The notes beneath the pieces are model-generated. The model was not told the DNA's origin. It searched no databases and saw only the letters and a list, made by a program, of their open reading frames with translations. A program made the position numbers and the translations under genes. Shown piece by piece: positions 60,596 through 64,000 of a stretch of 64,000 bases of DNA. Positions within the stretch are counted from its first letter, which is position 1, and each line of letters starts with the position of its first letter. Source of the stretch: Paguma larvata (taxonomy: Eukaryota > Chordata > Mammalia > Carnivora > Viverridae); NCBI GenBank assembly GCA_030068075.1, contig CM057826.1, positions 50,425,116 to 50,489,115 of the forward strand. Reading direction: 5' to 3'.

Positions 60596-61004
60596 CCATT
60601 TAGGTTTCTCCTGGCCAAGCTCCGCCCCTATCCGAAACTTCTTCCGTGCCAGAAGCCTTCTTGGACAAAATGAAGGGAGCTCATCAAAGTTCGGACTTTA
60701 CTCACCAGAAGCGTTACATGGAGGCACCCCACCTTTTCAGCACCTCCTGCCTAGTCTGCCTAGTCCGGTGCAAGTGCTGAAAGGGACAGCTTCCAGAGTT
60801 TCAGGTCATTTCAAACAGCACTCCAGGAAGACAGTTCATCTCCTCTGCTACACACACCCATTCACAAAATCCGAAGAGAGCACTACAGTCGCCCCTAGTT
60901 CCTTGGAGATTTAGTTAGACTGATGTTGGAACACACCCTCCTTCCCTAAGTGTATAATTACTCTTACTCGTGGGTGGAGAGCCACCAGGGAGGGTAATAG
61001 AAGA

Positions 61005-61029
61005 GGGCGAGGGGCGGGGGGAGAGGGGG
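61005..61029 (+). other. G-quadruplex-capable G-runs with GC box
   Basis: Four G-runs of 3, 4, 6 and 5 are separated by loops of 3, 1 and 3 bases. This fits the usual G3+N1-7 pattern. A GGGGCGGGG Sp1-type box is embedded. Confidence 0.85.
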
Positions 61030-61593
61030 AGAGTAGAAGACGGTTTTGTCCTGACTTCTAAAAATCTTGTTAATCTTCTCTCTTCCCCCTCTCCCATTTT
61101 CCTAATCCGGAGAATGATGGAGTTCGAGGCAAGGGAATGATTCCGGAAATGGAGATGTGACTCTCAAACCCAGAAATGATCTGGGCGATTTATTTAAAGT
61201 TAAATACTGCTCGCCCCGGGAACCCAGCACGATTCTTATTTAAAGGAGCCCGTGTTTTCTCCCACATAACGTAAATAAACAGTTGCCTCTGGAGATTGAA
61301 AACCCGGCTCCGGAGCGCGTTTCTTGCTGTCCTCTAAGCTGTCGACGAAGGTGGGGTGGAAAGTGCTCACAACCTGTGAAAGTGCGAAAGCCTGGAGACA
61401 CCCGGGGGCCAGTTCCCTACTGGCCAGAACTCTTCCCCGCCGTCCCTCCTCGTTCGTGACTCTGCAAGACACAGGGACGGAGACATGTGTGTGTGGGAGT
61501 GCGTGCGAGGGAGGCAGGCGAGAGGACAGCGGCTCTCCACATGTGCAACCCTGCAGCTCCCTGCATTCATTCACATGCATGCAGCGCTTGGAT

Positions 61594-61605
61594 CTTTGAT
61601 CAAAG
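61594..61605. promoter_or_regulatory. TCF/LEF-like palindrome
   Basis: ctttgatcaaag is a perfect 12-bp palindrome carrying the TCF/LEF core CTTTGATC on both strands. It lies within the CpG-rich promoter region. Binding is inferred only from the motif. Confidence 0.45.
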
Positions 61606-61663
61606 CTGGACTAGTTACACTGATCAGCGTCTTTTTCTTTTCTTTTTTCTTTTCTTTCTTTCC

Positions 61664-61688
61664 TTTTTTTTTTTTTTTTTTTTTTTTT
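61664..61688. repeat. Poly(T) tract
   Basis: Twenty-five T, at the end of a CTTTT-rich pyrimidine stretch beginning at about 61,631. It separates the two CpG peaks. Confidence 0.97.
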
Positions 61689-61900
61689 GATGGGCACACC
61701 TTAAAACAGGGTTCATGAATTGAAAGTGTGAAAAGGTTCAGAGTGGAGTCCCTATGCCTCTAACCCTTCCTACCCTTCCCTCCCTCATTTCTACTCCCCA
61801 CCAAAAAGGGAAAGCTTGCAGCAGATTGTGGAAGGATTTGAGTCTGCAGCCAGAGAGAAGGGGATTAGGGCCAGAGCGATGCAAGTTAAATTGTGCTGCA

Positions 61901-61921
61901 TATAAAAAATGGGCGGATTGG
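61901..61921 (+). promoter_or_regulatory. Core promoter candidate: TATA, GC and CCAAT-type boxes
   Basis: tataaaaaat (61,901-61,910), gggcgg (61,911-61,916) and attgg (61,917-61,921, an inverted CCAAT) are directly adjacent. If the TATA-like box is used, transcription would start at about 61,930. An octamer-like 'atgcaagt' lies about 20 bp upstream. The order with CCAAT downstream of TATA is unusual, so the true start may be elsewhere in the island. Confidence 0.45.
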
Positions 61922-61930
61922 TCTCCAGAT

Positions 61931-62284
61931 CCAGAGGCTGGTACCACCTTCCTTTCTAAAATAAAATCTCTCTGGCATGAAGTCACCGCCTATTTCACAT
62001 CCGGTTTGCCCTGGGACGTATTACTACTGTCTTGGTAAAGAGAAATCTTTTGTTGTATAGCTGCAGATCGGATACTGGGAAGCAAATTTGGGTGTGAAAC
62101 CTCCAGCCAAGGAGCACGCAGAGTCCATGATGGCTCAGACCGAGTGAGTGAGAGGCAGAGCGAGGACGCCCCTCCGCTCGGCGCCCGGGACTCGCGGACT
62201 CGCGCCGGCTCCCGGCTCGCCGCGATCTTCTCGCGCACACTTTTCCCGGGTCTTGAGCGATCCTGTGCCCAGAGGGGGCCCGAG
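61931..62284 (+). other. Candidate first exon (5' UTR) of an unidentified gene
   Basis: The 3' boundary is a strong splice donor, GAG|GTAAGT, with the last exon base at 62,284. The 5' boundary is only inferred from the TATA-like box at 61,901. The exon has no long open frame on the plus strand. It contains a short upstream frame (62,127-62,147, ATG ATG GCT CAG ACC GAG TGA). Its second ATG has A at -3 and G at +4, a good initiation context. An alternative donor-like GTGAGT overlaps the end of that frame at 62,143. A splice-acceptor-like 'cttttctcgcttgcag' at 62,710-62,725 could start a further exon, but no following donor is obvious. I do not recognise the gene; coding exons would lie beyond the window. 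Confidence 0.5.
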
Positions 62285-64000
62285 GTAAGTGCGGCTCCGG
62301 ACCGCTACACGCGCAGCTTGGGACCTGGCTTCTCCTAGCCGGAGAGACGGGAATGCCAGGGAAAAAAAGAGGAAGAGGGAACAGGGCAAGAGCCTGATCC
62401 CATAGCAGGTAGAAACAACGAATGTTTTTCTCTCAGGGTGAAAACCGCAGCGATATAGAAGCATTATTATTTTTTTCCCCTCTACCTCTTCTTTTCTTTC
62501 CCCCTTTTTTTAGGCAGATATGAATTTATTCCGCGGGGCGGGTGGTGACATGTTGTTTTGATTTTTTTTTTTTTTTCAAGAGGGAGCTGGGATGAGGTGG
62601 GGAGGGGCTTTGGGGGGCATCGGCTAAAGTTAAGATGCTGGGACAGAAAACCTGTGTTAATGTTCCATCCTTGGGAAGCCACTCTCTCATTCTGGCTGCA
62701 AAAATGCCTCTTTTCTCGCTTGCAGGGGACGCTGCTAAAATGCCCTCTGGTGTAGGGGTCTCTCTGGTTCTGAACATGAAGAACTCAACTTATCATTTGA
62801 CATGGGTGGCATGGGATATAGGTGTTTGGAGGGTGTGTGTTTGGCAGGGGGGAGGTTGAAGGTGGAAAAGGGTAAGGAGGCAGCTTAGCATTTCTTTTAA
62901 ACTATTATGTTTGTATTTGCAAGAAACTTTCTTACTCAACAACTCAAGTGCCATGATAGGTTTGTTTTTCTCCTTAAAATGCCAGAGGAGGACAAAAAGC
63001 TATGTTACCTTGCCTTGGGGTTTTGTTTTATTTCATTTGCCCCTTCAGGAATCACTTTTTTTTTTTTTTTATGAAGACCAACAATTATTAATGGATAAGA
63101 GAAGTTGTTTTTCCTTCATAACAGATGTTGAAGATTAATGCAAGGATGAATTATAACTGTGCGATTTAGATGCAATATTTTAACATAATGATATTTATCC
63201 CATATTTCTTGGCATCTGTGCCAAAACCAGTGACTAAATTAAGTAGAAAGTATGAAGCTCACAGCTCTTATCTCTAGATCTAGACCATTTCACTCTAAAC
63301 ACATTAATTGTGTTTCATTGCTTACATGCCTGTTTGTAATGGTTTTTACAGATATAAATGATCCCCAAGAGTGTGGAAAGCATTTGTGTAGGTATACTTA
63401 AAGGCATACCACATTAAACTACAGAGTGCTTAATGAAAAACATGCTTTAAAAGACATACAGTCTATTAATCACTAACTGTACTAAGGAGTATAGATTCAG
63501 GGAAGTGCTAATAAATGCCTTTAACGTTTCTCATGTTATAGCTGCCATTAATTATAGCAAATTAAATAAAGTGTTGCCACATCTGCTCCTTACCCAGGTA
63601 GTGCACTGATTTTTAAAAATCATCTCCACAAATAGATCCTAGTTTTTCGAAATTCTCTAAGCTTTCCATACTCCTCCTTTCCTCCAGCATCCCACTATCA
63701 AGTCTAAAATTCGGCAATCAGATGGTGATTGATTGCACTTTACCTAACAGGGAAAAAAGATTCCCTTATTCATGCAAAGCAAAGCACTCTAGCTCCCATC
63801 TGTCTGAGATGAAACATTTTCTAGCAGCAACCTGGCAGGATTCAAGAGGGCTTAAAAGATATGTGTGGGCATGTTTGTATGCATTTACGTGAGTGTGGTT
63901 TGTGTGTCTGAGAGAGATCAGCACATGGCTTGACTGTAAAGTGTGTCCTTTAGCCTCACAGAAGCATTAGTGAGCATATTTAACAAGGCAATCACAGGCA
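62285..64000 (+). other. Probable intron 1, repeat-free
   Basis: Starts with GTAAGTGCGG and returns to AT-rich composition after about 62,900. No SINE or LINE copy is recognisable here, in contrast with the dense repeats to the left. That is common just inside promoters. T-runs lie at about 62,563-62,576 and 63,056-63,070. (TG)-rich DNA occurs at about 63,860-63,910. Confidence 0.45.

Larger units (their letters stand above)
60596..62350 (+). promoter_or_regulatory. CpG island and promoter region
   Basis: Composition shifts from AT-rich to GC-rich at about 60,600. CpG dinucleotides, rare in the preceding 60 kb, cluster at 61,200-61,520 and most densely at 62,150-62,330. The block contains Sp1/KLF-type GC boxes (61,011-61,019 and 61,911-61,916), a G4-capable run, a TCF/LEF-like palindrome, a TATA-like box and a splice donor. 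In mammals such an island at the border of a repeat desert normally marks a gene start. CpG-driven open frames on both strands (for example 61,236-61,580 and 62,135-62,464, minus) are best explained by the lack of AT-rich stops and not by coding. Confidence 0.8.

Noticed and set aside
60736..60790. RE1/NRSE (REST-binding) element
   Set aside because: A left half-site ttcagcacc (60,736-60,744) and a ggacagc (60,784-60,790) are present but 39 bp apart, outside the known canonical or expanded spacings. The reverse-strand half-site also has the wrong spacing.
61236..61599. Overlapping 114-codon minus and 91-codon plus frames
   Set aside because: They overlap each other in the same CpG-rich block, have no family similarity I know and no flanking splice signals.
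62135..62464. 109-codon minus-strand open frame through the CpG island
   Set aside because: CpG-rich sequence lacks stop codons on all strands. The R/A/G/P-rich product is typical of a chance frame, and the strong splice donor is on the opposite strand.

Overview
The window is ordinary mammalian nuclear DNA, most likely from a cat-family or other feliform carnivore. The evidence is about twenty copies of a tRNA-Lys-derived CAN-SINE with the feliform body (conserved A box, B box, 'gctgacagctcagagcctggagcctgctt'-like middle, TC-rich stretch and AATAAA/A-rich tail). A carnivore LINE-1 whose 3' end starts 'ttgtcaaattggtttctata' in antisense agrees with this. There are no bacterial-style genes, no CRISPR array, no phage and no convincing intact protein-coding gene. 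The open reading frames are short and fall in repeats or in CpG-rich sequence.

Bases 1-60,600 are an AT-rich intergenic desert, or possibly a long intron. It is built from layers of transposon debris: old L2 and MIR elements, middle-aged L1 3' ends, younger CAN-SINEs, two related LTR fragments and many microsatellites. Every L1 fragment whose orientation I could read has its original 3' end on the minus strand. The recognised L2 fragments all read on the plus strand. The youngest-looking L1 (17,171-17,747) is a 5'-inverted (twin-primed) copy flanked by a 15-bp target-site duplication.

From about 60,600 the composition changes to GC-rich with many CpGs, peaking at 61,200-61,520 and 62,150-62,330. 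A TATA-like box, a GGGCGG box and an inverted CCAAT box sit together at 61,901-61,921. They precede a candidate first exon that ends at a strong GAG|GTAAGT splice donor at 62,284. I read this as the promoter and a (mostly) non-coding first exon of a plus-strand gene whose body lies to the right of the window. I cannot name the gene. The last 1.7 kb is then intron 1.

I found no new biological system. The observations most worth a second look are the twin-primed L1, two short high-identity local duplications (114 bp and 82 bp, each copied 1.2-1.3 kb away), a perfect 19-bp-arm hairpin, the related LTR pair, a SINE whose head carries a templated insertion of flanking DNA, and the architecture of the CpG-island promoter.
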